10,999 nucleotides of DNA from contig DAOVAE010000016.1 in assembly GCA_030671225.1 (NCBI GenBank), positions 1 through 10,999 on the forward strand. Reading direction: 5' to 3'. Within the stretch, counting starts at the first letter, position 1. Every line of letters begins with the position of its first letter. Made by a program: the position numbers and the translations under genes. Positions 1 to 9,667 of this stretch are shown piece after piece. The DNA comes from Desulfobacteraceae bacterium (GTDB taxonomy: Bacteria; Desulfobacterota; Desulfobacteria; Desulfobacterales; UBA11574). The notes under the pieces are model-generated. The model was not told where the DNA came from. It made no database searches and saw only the letters and a list, made by a program, of their open reading frames with translations.

Positions 1-300
1 AAAGGCCCGAGTGCCATTGCTTTAAGCTATGAAGATCCGATTGCACCGGCAAAGGTCTTAACAAAGTTTGCTAACGAGCATGACAAGCTTGAAATTAAAA
101 CCGGTGTTTTGGAAGGTAAAGTGCTCGATATAAACGCCATCAAGGCTATGTCGATCCTGCCTTCCCGTGAGGTGCTTTTAGGACAATTCCTCTCAGCCGT
201 CAATGGTGTTCCTACGAAATTTGTACGAGTTTTAAACGCTGTACCGGTGCAGTTTTTAAATGTACTTCAGGCCGTCAAGGAACAGAAAGAAGCTGCATGA
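1..300 (+). CDS. rplJ: 50S ribosomal protein L10, C-terminal part (5' end outside window)
   Basis: Frame 1 is open from the first base to the TGA at 298-300 and encodes the last 99 residues of L10. L10 anchors dimers of L7/L12 to the large subunit and so forms the base of the stalk that recruits translational GTPases. The visible part begins KGPSAIALSYEDP, matching the L10 segment G-(T/S)-A-(I/L)-A-(L/F), and runs through LPSREVLLGQ. It ends in the long C-terminal helix (VPVQFLNVLQAVKEQKEA) that binds L7/L12 in this family. The gene continues upstream of the window, so the start codon cannot be judged; an internal ATG at 109 is in frame but is not the real start. rplL follows after 79 bp, the usual rplJL order. 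In E. coli, L10 with L7/L12 represses its own mRNA upstream of rplJ; that site would lie outside this window. Confidence 0.95.
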   Translation, partial: KGPSAIALSYEDPIAPAKVLTKFANEHDKLEIKTGVLEGKVLDINAIKAMSILPSREVLLGQFLSAVNGVPTKFVRVLNAVPVQFLNVLQAVKEQKEAA

Positions 301-379
301 GGTTCGACAAAAAGAGACGTTTTTCAAAGGTCTCAAAGATATAGACATTAATTGAAAGTTAATATGGAGGAAAAATAAA

Positions 380-763
380 ATGGCGGATGTTACCAAAGAA
401 GATGTAATTGAGTTTATAGCAAGCATGTCGGTGCTTGAACTTTCCGAGCTTGTTAAGGAAATGGAAGAAAAATTCGGTGTTTCAGCTGCTGCGCCGGTTA
501 CTTTAGCTTCTGCAGCACCTGCCGGGGCCGGAGAAGCTCAAGTGGAAGAAAAGACCGAATTTGACGTTGTTCTGACAACTTTTGGAGACAAGAAAATCCA
601 GGTGATCAAGGAAGTCAGGGCGATTACCGGTCTGGGTCTCAAGGATGCGAAGACATTGGTCGATGAAGTTCCAAAGCCGGTAAAGGAAGGAATTCCTAAA
701 GATGAGGCTGAAAAGATTAAGAACCAGCTTGAAGAGGCAGGCGCTCAGGTTGAAATAAAGTAA
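380..763 (+). CDS. rplL: 50S ribosomal protein L7/L12
   Basis: This 127-residue protein is the full usual length for L7/L12, the multicopy stalk protein that contacts EF-Tu, EF-G, IF2 and release factors and stimulates their GTPase activity. The N-terminal dimerisation and L10-binding domain spans roughly residues 1-34 ([20 protein letters not shown]). An Ala/Pro/Gly-rich flexible hinge covers about 35-55. The C-terminal factor-binding domain starts near [10 protein letters not shown] and contains the conserved KIQVIKEVR and TGLGLKDAK segments, ending GAQVEIK. The ATG at 380 is supported by a strong GGAGG at 366-370, nine bases upstream. The gene lies between rplJ and rpoB as expected. In E. 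coli the rplL-rpoB spacer carries an attenuator that sets ribosomal protein versus polymerase output; the 139-bp spacer here could do something similar but has an unusual repeat structure. Confidence 0.98.
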   Translation: MADVTKEDVIEFIASMSVLELSELVKEMEEKFGVSAAAPVTLASAAPAGAGEAQVEEKTEFDVVLTTFGDKKIQVIKEVRAITGLGLKDAKTLVDEVPKPVKEGIPKDEAEKIKNQLEEAGAQVEIK

Positions 764-773
764 TATATAATTA

Positions 774-879
774 GGAAATAGGTAATGGGTCATAGGGCAA
801 AAGGTGGTGTGCTTAGTATTTCAATACCGGCCATATAATACACATGTTCTTATAACCTATAACCTATAACCCCATAACC
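774..879. repeat. Inverted clusters of a 7-bp repeat in the rplL-rpoB spacer
   Basis: The right cluster holds three exact tandem copies of TATAACC at 851-857, 858-864 and 865-871, followed by a degenerate copy ending CCATAACC at 872-879. The left cluster, 774-796, reads as degenerate tandem copies of the reverse complement (GGAAATA, GGTAATG, GGTCATA, then GG). The two clusters could pair: 781-796 against 863-879 is complementary at about 15 of 17 positions with one bulge, leaving a loop of about 66 bases. A small inverted repeat, GTATT-TC-AATAC, lies inside that loop. The block occupies most of the spacer between the rplL stop and the rpoB ribosome binding site (GGAG at 894-897). It could act as an RNA structure that tunes rpoB expression, or it could be a genome-wide repeat. 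No run of T follows it, so it is not an obvious intrinsic terminator. Confidence 0.6.
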
Positions 880-902
880 AAATTTAATATATTGGAGATG
901 CC

Positions 903-3900
903 ATGTCGGCAAGGATTTTGACAAATAAGCGTATAAGGAAAAACTTCGGCAAGATTCAAAAGATAGTTGATATTCCTGATCTTATAGCAGTGCAACGGGA
1001 ATCATACGGCCGATTTTTGCAAATGGACGTTCCTCCGGAAAAACGTAAAGATATCGGCCTGCAGGCCGTTTTTAAGTCCGTATTTCCGATAAAGGATTTT
1101 ACCGGAAGTGCATCTCTTGAATTTGTATCTTACAGATTCGCCGAGGTTAAGCACGGCATTCAGGAGTGCATACACAGGGGAATGACCTATGAGATTCCGA
1201 TCCGAATCACTGTCAGGCTTGTGGTATACGATATTGATAAGGATACAGGAGTTACGAACATCCGTGATATCAAGGAGCAGGAAATCTACTTCGGCACAAT
1301 TCCTTTAATGACAGATAATGGAACTTTTATCATTAATGGAACCGAACGTGTTGTAGTAAGCCAACTCCATAGATCTTCCGGCGTATTTTTCGATCATGAC
1401 AAAGGGAAGACACATTCCAGCGGCAAGGTTATCTATACTTCCAGGATTATACCGGTACGCGGGTCGTGGATCGATATGGAGGTCGATCACAAAGATATCG
1501 TTAATATTCGGATCGACAGGAGGCGTAAATTTCCTGTTACGATCCTTTTTAAAGCTTTTGGCTATACTTCCGAAGATATCCTGGCCTATTTTTATCAGAC
1601 AGAAAAAATTGTTATCCATAAAAAGCGGATATTCAAGAAGTTTGATGAAGAGTTGCTGAGAGGGCAGCGTGCCAGCCTGGATATCAATGATCCTAAAACA
1701 GGCGAAAATATAATTTTGAAAGGGCGTGTGTTCACTAAAACGGCGATCAAGCGGATGAAATCCGCAAATGTAGAATTGATTCCTTTAAATGTTGAAGATA
1801 TTCTCGATATGGTTTTCGCAAATACAATAGTTGATCCCGGCAATGGAGAGACTATAGTAAAATGCAACCAAATATTTACTGAAGAAGTTTTTCAATCCTT
1901 GCTTGATGCCGGTATAGATAAATTTGAACTGCTTGTCATCGATGGTGCAACCAGCAGTGACTCCATCCACAAAACCCTGCTTTTGGATAAGGTCGAAAAA
2001 AAAGAGGAAGCACTTATTGAGATATATCGAAGACTCAGACCAGGTAATCCCTCAACACCGGAAGTGGCTCAGGATTTTATTGACCACATGTTTTTCAAGT
2101 CCTCCTATTACGATCTTTCCGGTGTGGGTCGAATGAAGATTAACCTTCGCCTTGATATTAACTCCTCCATCGACCTTAAAGCTCTAAGAAAAGAGGATAT
2201 ACTCCTTGCAGCCAAAACCCTGGTAAGATTAAAAGATACCCAGGGAGCTGTTGATGACATCGATCATCTTGGGAATCGACGGGTACGTGCGGTCGGTGAA
2301 CTTTTAGAGAACCAGTATCGTATCGGACTTGTCCGCATGGAACGGGCTATTAAAGAACGGATGAGCCTTCAAGAGGTCGATGCGCTTATGCCGCACGACT
2401 TGGCCAACCCCAAACCGGTTTCAGCTGTGGTTAGAGAATTCTTCGGGACCAGCCAGCTCAGCCAATTCATGGATCAGACCAACCCGCTTTCAGAAACGAC
2501 CCATAAACGGCGTCTGAGCGCCCTGGGTCCGGGTGGATTAACTCGTGAAAGAGCCGGCTTTGAGGTAAGGGATGTGCATCCGTCACATTACGGGCGGATC
2601 TGTCCCATAGAGACGCCGGAAGGGCCCAACATAGGTCTTATTGTTTCCCTTAGCACTTATGCCAGGGTTAATGAATATGGATTCATTGAAACGCCGTACA
2701 GTGTTGTAAAAGATGCCACTGTATTGCAGGATGTTCGTTTTATCAGTGCCTTTGAAGAAAAGGAGCACCCGATCGCCCAGGCTAACGCACTTGTTGACGA
2801 AAACAGAAAATATGTCAATCCCCTTGTAACATCACGAGTAAAAGGGGAGTTCATGATGATCAAGGCCGAAGATATAGAACTGATGGATATTTCTCCCAAC
2901 CAACTGGTGAGTGTATCCGCATCCCTGATACCGTTTTTAGAAAATGATGATGCCAACAGAGCGTTGATGGGATCGAACATGCAACGCCAGGCGGTCCCCC
3001 TGATTGTAAACAAAGCGCCTCTGGTGGGTACAGGTGTTGAGGGAGTGGTAGCCAAGGATTCAGGCGTTACGGTTGTTGCAAAGTATGATGGCACAGTGGT
3101 GGACGTGGATGCTTCCCGTATTGTTCTGAAGCATGAACCTCAAAACGGCGATGATGGTTCCGAAATACCGGTTAAGATATACAACCTTTCAAAATTCATA
3201 CGGAGTAATCAGAATACATGTTTCAATCAACGTCCGATTGTAAGAAAAGGACAAAAGGTCAAAGCAGGAGAGGTCATAGCAGACGGTCCTGCAACAGAAC
3301 ACGGCGAACTTGCTCTGGGCAAAAATATAACGGTGGCATTCATGCCATGGGGTGGTTATAATTTTGAGGATTCGATTCTGGTGGGCGAGAGACTTCACCG
3401 GGAGGGCGTGTATACATCCATCCACATTGAAGAGTTTGAAGTAGTGGCCAGAGATACCAAGCTGGGCAGAGAAGAAATCACGCGAGACATTCCGAATGTT
3501 GGCGATGAAGCCTTAAAGGATCTGGATGAAAGCGGTATTATAAGGCTTGGCGCTGAAGTCGGACCGGGAGACATTCTGGCAGGCAAGGTAACGCCTAAGG
3601 GTGAAACACAGCTTTCTCCTGAAGAAAAGCTTCTGCGTGCCATATTCGGTGAAAAAGCAGGAGATGTAAAAGATAGTTCTTCACGGGTACCTCCTGGTGT
3701 ACAAGGGATTGTGATCGATGCAAAAGTATTTTCAAGACGGGGTATTGAGAAGGATAATCGCAGCAGGTTGATCGAAGAAGAGGAGATCGCTGAACTTAAA
3801 AAAGAAAGAGATGATAAGCTTGCAGTCATTAATGATGTGGTTCGCACGGAGCTGGAAAAATTGCTTGTGGGTCAGAAATGTTTCACAACCCTGAAAAAAG

Positions 3901-5003
3901 GCAAGAAGGTTCTGATTTCTAAAGGGAGCGAAATAGCTCCAGAGATGCTGGCCGAGATTCCCGTGGCTCAGCTTGAGGGGATTGTACTTAAAAGTCCTAA
4001 ATTGACCGAACAGATCCATAATATTCTTGAGCGATACAGGGCTCAATGCGAGCGTTGCAGAAAGTCTTTTGAACAGAATGTAAGCCGTTACGAGAAAGGC
4101 GATGACCTTCCTCCTGGAGTAATCAGAATGGTTAAAGTCTATGTAGCCATGAAGCGTAAGCTGTCCGTTGGTGACAAGATGGCCGGCCGCCACGGTAACA
4201 AGGGCGTTGTATCGAGAATTCTTCCCCAGGAAGACCTCCCTTATTTTGAGGACGGGACACCGGTTGATATGGTCCTGAATCCTCTGGGAGTCCCATCCAG
4301 GATGAATGTGGGACAGGTTCTGGAAATTCATTTGGGTTGGGCTGCAAAAGGTCTTGGCGATCAGATTAACAGGCTTTTGGAAGAAAGAAAAAGTAAGGCC
4401 CTTCGACAGAAACTTAAGCGGATATTCTCTGATACGTCTGCCACGGAGATGATCGACGGCTTGGAAGATGAAGGTTTGTTTGAATTTGCAAGCAATTATA
4501 AAGATGGTGTTCACATGTCCACACCGGTTTTTGATGGTGCCAAAGAGGATGAGATAAAAGATCTTCTCGCTGAGGCAGGGCTTTCAACAACCGCTCAGAC
4601 TAACTTGTTCGACGGGCGTACCGGAGAGCCTTTTAAAGAAAAGATCACCGTTGGTACTATGTATGTGCTGAAACTTCATCACCTTGTTGACGACAAGATC
4701 CATGCACGCTCTATTGGTCCATATTCGCTCGTGACCCAGCAACCGCTTGGCGGCAAAGCACAATTCGGCGGTCAGCGTCTTGGTGAAATGGAGGTCTGGG
4801 CCATGGAGGCTTATGGAGCGGCGAATGCTCTACAAGAGTTTTTAACAGTTAAGTCGGATGACATGGCAGGAAGGACTCGTATGTATGAAAAGATCGTAAA
4901 AGGTCAGAATACTCTCGATCCGGGCCTGCCTGAATCTTTCAAGGTTTTGACCAAGGAATTGAAGAGTCTAGGTTTAAATATAACCCTTATGGAAGGAACA
5001 TAA
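903..5003 (+). CDS. rpoB: DNA-directed RNA polymerase subunit beta
   Basis: This 1366-residue protein is the beta subunit of RNA polymerase (E. coli 1342), which with beta' forms the active-site cleft. The rifampicin pocket at about 515-541 reads [13 protein letters not shown] then [19 protein letters not shown]. The main resistance positions are wild type (Q521, D524, H534, R537, S539, equal to E. coli 513, 516, 526, 529, 531), so rifampicin sensitivity is predicted. The acidic pair in NFEDS is E822/D823. The active-site lysines in [12 protein letters not shown] are K1092 and K1100 (E. coli 1065 and 1073). Both large proteobacterial insertions appear present: SI1 roughly 230-350 and SI2 roughly 945-1070. 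SI2 here contains a CxxC pair (C1049, C1052). The C-terminus carries [18 protein letters not shown], the beta' contact region. The ATG at 903 follows GGAG at 894-897, and the N-terminus ([16 protein letters not shown]) fits the family. The stop is directly followed by rpoC. Confidence 0.99.
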   Translation: MSARILTNKRIRKNFGKIQKIVDIPDLIAVQRESYGRFLQMDVPPEKRKDIGLQAVFKSVFPIKDFTGSASLEFVSYRFAEVKHGIQECIHRGMTYEIPIRITVRLVVYDIDKDTGVTNIRDIKEQEIYFGTIPLMTDNGTFIINGTERVVVSQLHRSSGVFFDHDKGKTHSSGKVIYTSRIIPVRGSWIDMEVDHKDIVNIRIDRRRKFPVTILFKAFGYTSEDILAYFYQTEKIVIHKKRIFKKFDEELLRGQRASLDINDPKTGENIILKGRVFTKTAIKRMKSANVELIPLNVEDILDMVFANTIVDPGNGETIVKCNQIFTEEVFQSLLDAGIDKFELLVIDGATSSDSIHKTLLLDKVEKKEEALIEIYRRLRPGNPSTPEVAQDFIDHMFFKSSYYDLSGVGRMKINLRLDINSSIDLKALRKEDILLAAKTLVRLKDTQGAVDDIDHLGNRRVRAVGELLENQYRIGLVRMERAIKERMSLQEVDALMPHDLANPKPVSAVVREFFGTSQLSQFMDQTNPLSETTHKRRLSALGPGGLTRERAGFEVRDVHPSHYGRICPIETPEGPNIGLIVSLSTYARVNEYGFIETPYSVVKDATVLQDVRFISAFEEKEHPIAQANALVDENRKYVNPLVTSRVKGEFMMIKAEDIELMDISPNQLVSVSASLIPFLENDDANRALMGSNMQRQAVPLIVNKAPLVGTGVEGVVAKDSGVTVVAKYDGTVVDVDASRIVLKHEPQNGDDGSEIPVKIYNLSKFIRSNQNTCFNQRPIVRKGQKVKAGEVIADGPATEHGELALGKNITVAFMPWGGYNFEDSILVGERLHREGVYTSIHIEEFEVVARDTKLGREEITRDIPNVGDEALKDLDESGIIRLGAEVGPGDILAGKVTPKGETQLSPEEKLLRAIFGEKAGDVKDSSSRVPPGVQGIVIDAKVFSRRGIEKDNRSRLIEEEEIAELKKERDDKLAVINDVVRTELEKLLVGQKCFTTLKKGKKVLISKGSEIAPEMLAEIPVAQLEGIVLKSPKLTEQIHNILERYRAQCERCRKSFEQNVSRYEKGDDLPPGVIRMVKVYVAMKRKLSVGDKMAGRHGNKGVVSRILPQEDLPYFEDGTPVDMVLNPLGVPSRMNVGQVLEIHLGWAAKGLGDQINRLLEERKSKALRQKLKRIFSDTSATEMIDGLEDEGLFEFASNYKDGVHMSTPVFDGAKEDEIKDLLAEAGLSTTAQTNLFDGRTGEPFKEKITVGTMYVLKLHHLVDDKIHARSIGPYSLVTQQPLGGKAQFGGQRLGEMEVWAMEAYGAANALQEFLTVKSDDMAGRTRMYEKIVKGQNTLDPGLPESFKVLTKELKSLGLNITLMEGT

Positions 5004-8000
5004 ATGGAAACTTTATACGATTTCTTCACCAAACCAACTGATCCAAGGCTTTATACAAGTGTTAGGATTGCCCTGGCATCACACGAGCAGATTTTAGAAT
5101 GGTCAAATGGGGAGATTAAGAAACCGGAGACAATTAATTATAGGACTTTTAAGCCCGAGCGTGACGGTCTTTTCTGTGCCAAGATTTTCGGCCCCACAAA
5201 AGACTACGAGTGCAACTGCGGAAAATATAAGCGGATGAAACACAGGGGCGTTATTTGTGAAAAATGTGGTGTGGAAGTTATTCAATCCAAGGTCCGAAGG
5301 GAGCGAATGGCGCACATAGAACTCGCTACACCTTGTTCTCATATATGGTTTTTGAGAAGCCTCCCGAGCAAGATCGGCAATCTTCTTGATCTGACGCTAA
5401 AAAGTCTGGATAAAGTGATTTACTTTGACAGTTATATTGTTATCGACCCCAAAGATACGGATCTTAACCGCCATCAGCTTCTATCGGAAGAAAAATATCG
5501 AGAGGCACGTGAAATCTACGGGAACAAATTCGAAGCGGGAATAGGGGCCGAAGCTGTTAAGATACTGCTGGAGAATCTCGATCTCGATGTAATAAATAAT
5601 GAACTGAGAGTTGATATTAATACCACCGGTTCTTTGGCAAAACGGCAAAAGCTCTCCAAACGGCTAAAAATTATCGATGCATTCAGGCGTTCGGGAGTAG
5701 AACCGACCTGGATGATCATGGATGTTATTCCGGTTCTTCCGCCGGATTTACGGCCGCTTGTCCCTCTTGAGGGTGGGAGATTTGCAACATCTGACCTAAA
5801 CGACCTCTATCGAAGGGTCATTAATCGCAATAATAGGTTAAAACGACTTATAGATTTAAAGGCTCCTGACATTATTGTTCGGAATGAGAAAAGGATGCTT
5901 CAGGAATCGGTGGATGTTCTTTTCGACAACGGTCGTCACGGCAGAGCGATTATGGGAACTAACAAACGGCCGTTAAAATCGCTGAGTGATACCTTGAAAG
6001 GCAAGCAGGGACGTTTCCGGCAGAATCTTTTAGGGAAAAGGGTCGATTATTCTGGCCGTACCGTTATCACCATAGGGCCGGACCTCAGGTTACATCAGTG
6101 TGGCCTGCCAAAAAAGATGGCCCTGGAGATGTTCAAACCGTTTATTTATTATCGTCTCGAACAAAAAGGGATCGTGTCAACGGTAAAGAGTGCCAAGAAG
6201 ATGGTGGAACGGGGAGTTCCGGAGGTCTGGGATACTTTAGATGAGGTGGTAAAGGAGTATCCGGTTCTTTTGAACCGCGCCCCCACTCTTCATCGGCTGG
6301 GGATTCAGGCGTTTGAGCCGATTCTCATTGAAGGAAAGGCTCTGCAGCTTCACCCGCTGGTCTGTACGGCATTTAATGCAGACTTCGACGGTGATCAGAT
6401 GGCTGTTCATATACCCCTTTCAGTGGAGGCTCAGATAGAGGCCAGGATATTGATGTTGTCCAGCAACAACATACTTTCTCCGGCGAATGGGAGCCCGATA
6501 ATTGTGCCGAGTCAGGATATTGTTCTCGGTATATATTACATGACAAGAGGGGTTACCGGATCCAAAGGCGAAGGGAAAATATTTGCAAATCCCGAAGAGG
6601 TTCGATGTGCATATGATGACAAAGCCGTTGATCTTCACGCCAAGATTATCGTTCGAATGAACGGAGAAAGGTTTAATACAACCGTTGGGCGCATACTGCT
6701 TTGGGAAATTATTCCCAAGGGTAACATAATGATGATGAGTCATATCAAAGTTTTTGATGAAGATGAGGCGGGGACCGTTCTAGGAAAGCTTAAGGCCGGT
6801 GAGGATTTTACTGAAATGGTGGTCCAATATTCCAAAGGTCTTGATAGGGATAATAAAGGGCTCATCGGTCTATTCAGAAATGACGAGTTCAAGCGGATAT
6901 TCACTACTTCGGATGAAGATACTGAAAAAGTCTTTGCTCTGGAAGAAGGAGAGATAAGCGACGTTATTTTTGCAGATGAAGCCCATCATATTTTTCAAGT
7001 GATTAAGAAACGGTCGGAGATACCTTTTTCTACAGTCAACAATGTCAGGGATAAAAAGACGCTTAGCGAGCTTGTAAATTATGCCTACAGAAATCTGGGG
7101 CCAAAGGCTACGGTTATCCTTTCCGACAGATTGAAAGACATCGGTTACCAATACTCAACCCAAGGCGGGCTTTCTATTTCTATTGACGCCATGATCATAC
7201 CGTCTGCCAAATCGGATATTTTGAAAAAGGCCGAAAAGCAGGTCGATAAAATCGGCAGTCAATACGTAGAGGGTCTTATCACACAGGGTGAAAAATATAA
7301 CAAAGTTGTTGATATATGGGCAAAAGCGACTGACGATGTGGCCGATGAGATGATGAAAGCAATGAGGATGGCTACTGTAGCCGACACTGAAGGCAACCCT
7401 GTTCTTGATGAGGACGGGAAGCCTGTTATTGAAGAAAGTTTTAACCCCATTTACATGATGGCAGATTCCGGGGCCAGAGGCAGCAAGGATCAGATGCGTC
7501 AGCTTGCAGGGATGCGAGGACTTATGGCGAAACCGTCTGGTGAAATCATCGAAACACCAATTAGCGCTAATTTCAGGGAAGGCCTTTCCGTACTTCAATA
7601 TTTCATTTCGACTCACGGCGCCAGAAAGGGCCTTGCAGATACGGCCTTAAAGACCGCCAACTCGGGATATCTTACCCGGCGGCTTGCCGATGTTGGCCAG
7701 GACTGTATTATCTCCGAAGATGACTGCGGAACTATGCTGGGTGTTGAGGTTGAATCTCTGATGGAAGGCGGTGAAGTGATTCAGCGTCTTGAGGAACGTA
7801 TTTTAGGGCGTGTTGCCATGGAGGATATCAATGATCCGTTTACTGAAGAGGTGATTGTCAAGGCCGGTGAAGATCTGGATGAAGAAGCCGTAAAGATCGT
7901 TGAAAATGCAGGAGTTGCCAGAGTGAAAATCAGGTCGGTTCTGACATGCAAGAGCAAGCATGGTGTGTGTGCCAAGTGCTATGGCCGGGACCTTTCCCAC

Positions 8001-9401
8001 GGAGCAAAAGTCGAAATTGGTCAGGCGGTCGGAATTCTTGCGGCTCAGTCAATCGGTGAGCCCGGAACCCAGTTGACTATGCGTACATTCCACATTGGAG
8101 GAACGGCCAGCCGAAGGGTTGAGCAGGCCGACATCAGATCCCGGGCCGAAGGTAAGGTTAAATTTCTTAATCTTAATGTTGTGGAAAAAGATGGAAATAT
8201 ATTTGTAGTTATGAGCCGGCGGGGGGGTGAAATAGCCATAGTTAGTGATACCGGACGCGAAAGAGAAAGGTTCCCTGTCATTTACGGAGCCCACATTGAG
8301 GTAAAAGACGGTGATCAAGTTAAGGTCGGAGATCTTCTGGCAACCTGGGATCCCTTTACAACGCCAATTATTTCAGAAGTTGACGGGACCGTTAAATTTG
8401 GTGATGTTATATCCGGGAAGACCATGCAGGAGAAGGTCGACCCTGTTACAGGCAAATCCAGTCGTACAATCATCGAATCCAAAAGCGGTGAGGAACGTCC
8501 AAGGATTTCAATCAAGGGCAGAGATGGAAAAACAGTCAAGCTGCCGGGATCATCGGAGATGGCGCGATATTTACTACCGATAAATGCTATTTTGCTTGTT
8601 GAAGAAGGAGATGATGTTAAAGCTGGTGATGTGATTACAAAGCTCCCCAGAGCAACGACCAAGACAAAGGATATTACCGGCGGTCTTCCAAGGGTGGCCG
8701 AACTCTTTGAGGTTAGAAAACCCAAAGAAACCGCAGTTTTGAGTGAAATAGACGGGTATGTTTCGATAGCCAAGGCCACGAAAAAAGGTAAACAGAAAGT
8801 TATTATTACGCCTGTAGATGTTGGTGAAAAGAAGGAATATCTGATTTCACACGGTAAACATATAAACGTTTTTGAAGGTGATTATGTCAGAGCAGGCGAG
8901 GCACTGATAAGCGGTTCGGCTATTCCTCAAGACATATTGAATATCAAAGGTGAGATTGCATTAGCACGCTATCTTGTTGATGAAGTCCAGGAGGTTTACC
9001 GCTTACAAGGAGTCCGGATAAATGATAAGCATATAGAGGTTATTGTACGGCAAATGATGCGGTGTGTTAAAGTTATTGATGCTGGTGATACCGATTTTAT
9101 TATTGAAGATCAGGTTGACAGAAAGATATTTGAAAAAATTAACCGGGCAGTAATTGAGGAAGGAAAGAAGCCCGCTGTTGCTGACCACCTTATACTGGGG
9201 ATTACCAAGGCATCACTTTCCACTGAAAGCTTTATATCTGCCGCTTCATTCCAGGAGACGACCAAGGTCCTTACTAATGCCAGCATTGCTGCCAAAGAAG
9301 ACAACCTTCAGGGGCTTAAAGAGAACGTTATTATGGGAAGAATCATTCCTGCGGGGACCGGCCTTTATAAATACAGAGATGTTGAGGTTTCAGCCGGTTA
9401 A
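5004..9401 (+). CDS. rpoC: DNA-directed RNA polymerase subunit beta' with a parvulin-like domain insertion
   Basis: This 1465-residue beta' subunit (E. coli 1407) carries the catalytic Mg-binding NADFDGD motif, with D460, D462 and D464 at the same numbers as in E. coli. The N-terminal zinc ribbon uses C70, C72, C85 and C88. The second zinc site uses C908, C982, C989 and C992, a uniform +94 offset from E. coli 814, 888, 895 and 898. The bridge helix is near 863-898. The trigger-loop start [10 protein letters not shown] contains M1026, R1027 and H1030, followed by an SI3-type insertion (about 1040-1225) and [15 protein letters not shown]. Most of the offset comes from an extra block of about 98 residues at 575-672 resembling a parvulin isomerase, annotated separately. 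The C-terminus ends soon after [13 protein letters not shown] and lacks the long tail of E. coli. The ATG directly abuts the rpoB TAA, with AAGGA at 4993-4997 inside rpoB, so translational coupling is likely. Confidence 0.99.
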   Translation: METLYDFFTKPTDPRLYTSVRIALASHEQILEWSNGEIKKPETINYRTFKPERDGLFCAKIFGPTKDYECNCGKYKRMKHRGVICEKCGVEVIQSKVRRERMAHIELATPCSHIWFLRSLPSKIGNLLDLTLKSLDKVIYFDSYIVIDPKDTDLNRHQLLSEEKYREAREIYGNKFEAGIGAEAVKILLENLDLDVINNELRVDINTTGSLAKRQKLSKRLKIIDAFRRSGVEPTWMIMDVIPVLPPDLRPLVPLEGGRFATSDLNDLYRRVINRNNRLKRLIDLKAPDIIVRNEKRMLQESVDVLFDNGRHGRAIMGTNKRPLKSLSDTLKGKQGRFRQNLLGKRVDYSGRTVITIGPDLRLHQCGLPKKMALEMFKPFIYYRLEQKGIVSTVKSAKKMVERGVPEVWDTLDEVVKEYPVLLNRAPTLHRLGIQAFEPILIEGKALQLHPLVCTAFNADFDGDQMAVHIPLSVEAQIEARILMLSSNNILSPANGSPIIVPSQDIVLGIYYMTRGVTGSKGEGKIFANPEEVRCAYDDKAVDLHAKIIVRMNGERFNTTVGRILLWEIIPKGNIMMMSHIKVFDEDEAGTVLGKLKAGEDFTEMVVQYSKGLDRDNKGLIGLFRNDEFKRIFTTSDEDTEKVFALEEGEISDVIFADEAHHIFQVIKKRSEIPFSTVNNVRDKKTLSELVNYAYRNLGPKATVILSDRLKDIGYQYSTQGGLSISIDAMIIPSAKSDILKKAEKQVDKIGSQYVEGLITQGEKYNKVVDIWAKATDDVADEMMKAMRMATVADTEGNPVLDEDGKPVIEESFNPIYMMADSGARGSKDQMRQLAGMRGLMAKPSGEIIETPISANFREGLSVLQYFISTHGARKGLADTALKTANSGYLTRRLADVGQDCIISEDDCGTMLGVEVESLMEGGEVIQRLEERILGRVAMEDINDPFTEEVIVKAGEDLDEEAVKIVENAGVARVKIRSVLTCKSKHGVCAKCYGRDLSHGAKVEIGQAVGILAAQSIGEPGTQLTMRTFHIGGTASRRVEQADIRSRAEGKVKFLNLNVVEKDGNIFVVMSRRGGEIAIVSDTGRERERFPVIYGAHIEVKDGDQVKVGDLLATWDPFTTPIISEVDGTVKFGDVISGKTMQEKVDPVTGKSSRTIIESKSGEERPRISIKGRDGKTVKLPGSSEMARYLLPINAILLVEEGDDVKAGDVITKLPRATTKTKDITGGLPRVAELFEVRKPKETAVLSEIDGYVSIAKATKKGKQKVIITPVDVGEKKEYLISHGKHINVFEGDYVRAGEALISGSAIPQDILNIKGEIALARYLVDEVQEVYRLQGVRINDKHIEVIVRQMMRCVKVIDAGDTDFIIEDQVDRKIFEKINRAVIEEGKKPAVADHLILGITKASLSTESFISAASFQETTKVLTNASIAAKEDNLQGLKENVIMGRIIPAGTGLYKYRDVEVSAG
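6726..7019 (+). other. Parvulin/PpiC-like domain inserted in frame within RpoC (residues about 575-672)
   Basis: The beta' sequence is colinear with E. coli up to [15 protein letters not shown] (E. coli TTVGRAILWMIVPKG, ending near residue 586). It resumes at IPFSTVN (E. coli LPYSIVN). Between them is a block that reads as a rotamase of the parvulin family. It has an opening SHIKV (S579, H580), then an [19 protein letters not shown] helix segment (588-610). A KGLIGLF glycine segment follows at 618-624, then [13 protein letters not shown] at 644-656, and finally the closing [10 protein letters not shown] at 661-670. This is the element order of PpiC, SurA and Pin1, including the paired active-site histidines (H580 and H662). 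The Asp or Cys that normally follows the YS motif appears to be G612. By position it falls in the pore domain (Rpb1 domain 3), beside the secondary channel. The fold assignment is by eye from remembered family sequences. The domain borders are good to a few residues. Confidence 0.82.
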
Positions 9402-9410
9402 GACTTGTTT

Positions 9411-9563
9411 TAAATAGTGCCTGAACGAAAACTGTCTTTTTCGCCAATATCTGTGTCAGACTCAAATTTTAATCCTCGAAATACTCAATGTATTCCTGTG
9501 GTTAAAATTTTCGTCTTCCTTGATCTTAACAAAAAATCCTAGTTTTCGTTCGGGCACTAAATA
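9411..9563. mobile_element. MITE-like palindromic element with TAAATA direct repeats
   Basis: Identical TAAATA hexamers at 9411-9416 and 9558-9563 flank a 141-bp segment (9417-9557). The segment's ends are 17-bp inverted repeats (GTGCCTGAACGAAAACT against AGTTTTCGTTCGGGCAC, 16 of 17 matching). Inside are further inverted pairs: AGAC 9458-9461 with GTCT 9513-9516, AAATTTTAA 9464-9472 with TTAAAATTT 9502-9510, and AATAC 9480-9484 with GTATT 9490-9494. All of these share one centre at base 9487, so the whole element is one long imperfect palindrome with a 5-base loop. Terminal inverted repeats plus flanking direct repeats, with no coding capacity, are the hallmarks of a miniature inverted-repeat transposable element. 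It sits ten bases after the rpoC stop. Transcribed, it would fold into a long hairpin and might protect the rpoC 3' end or reduce read-through into rpsL. No transposase is present in the window to identify its family. Confidence 0.72.
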
Positions 9564-9667
9564 ATGGATTATTTGTAACATTTCAGCTTTTTGAAAATAT
9601 TTCCGCTCGTTTGAAATCGATTTGTTTCAAAGAACTAAACTATTACGATTATTTCTATATAAAACGC

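Noticed and set aside
503..793. Minus-strand frame of 96 codons opposite rplL and the heptamer region
   Set aside because: It is antisense to L7/L12, with no family resemblance and no support for a start.
898..900. ATG just upstream as an alternative rpoB start
   Set aside because: It is out of frame with rpoB and overlaps the Shine-Dalgarno; the ATG at 903 gives the family N-terminus.
3732..4514. 260-codon open frame on the minus strand inside rpoB
   Set aside because: It lies wholly opposite the conserved beta SI2/active-site region, has no recognisable family and no credible ribosome binding site; it is a shadow of rpoB codon usage.
9154..9417. 87-codon plus-strand frame overlapping the 3' end of rpoC
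   Set aside because: It is out of frame with the clearly conserved C-terminus of beta' and ends in the spacer by chance.
9610..9631. Inverted repeat TTTGAAA / TTTCAAA considered as a terminator for rpoC
   Set aside because: The stem is short and almost all A/T with no following T-run, so it does not qualify as an intrinsic terminator.
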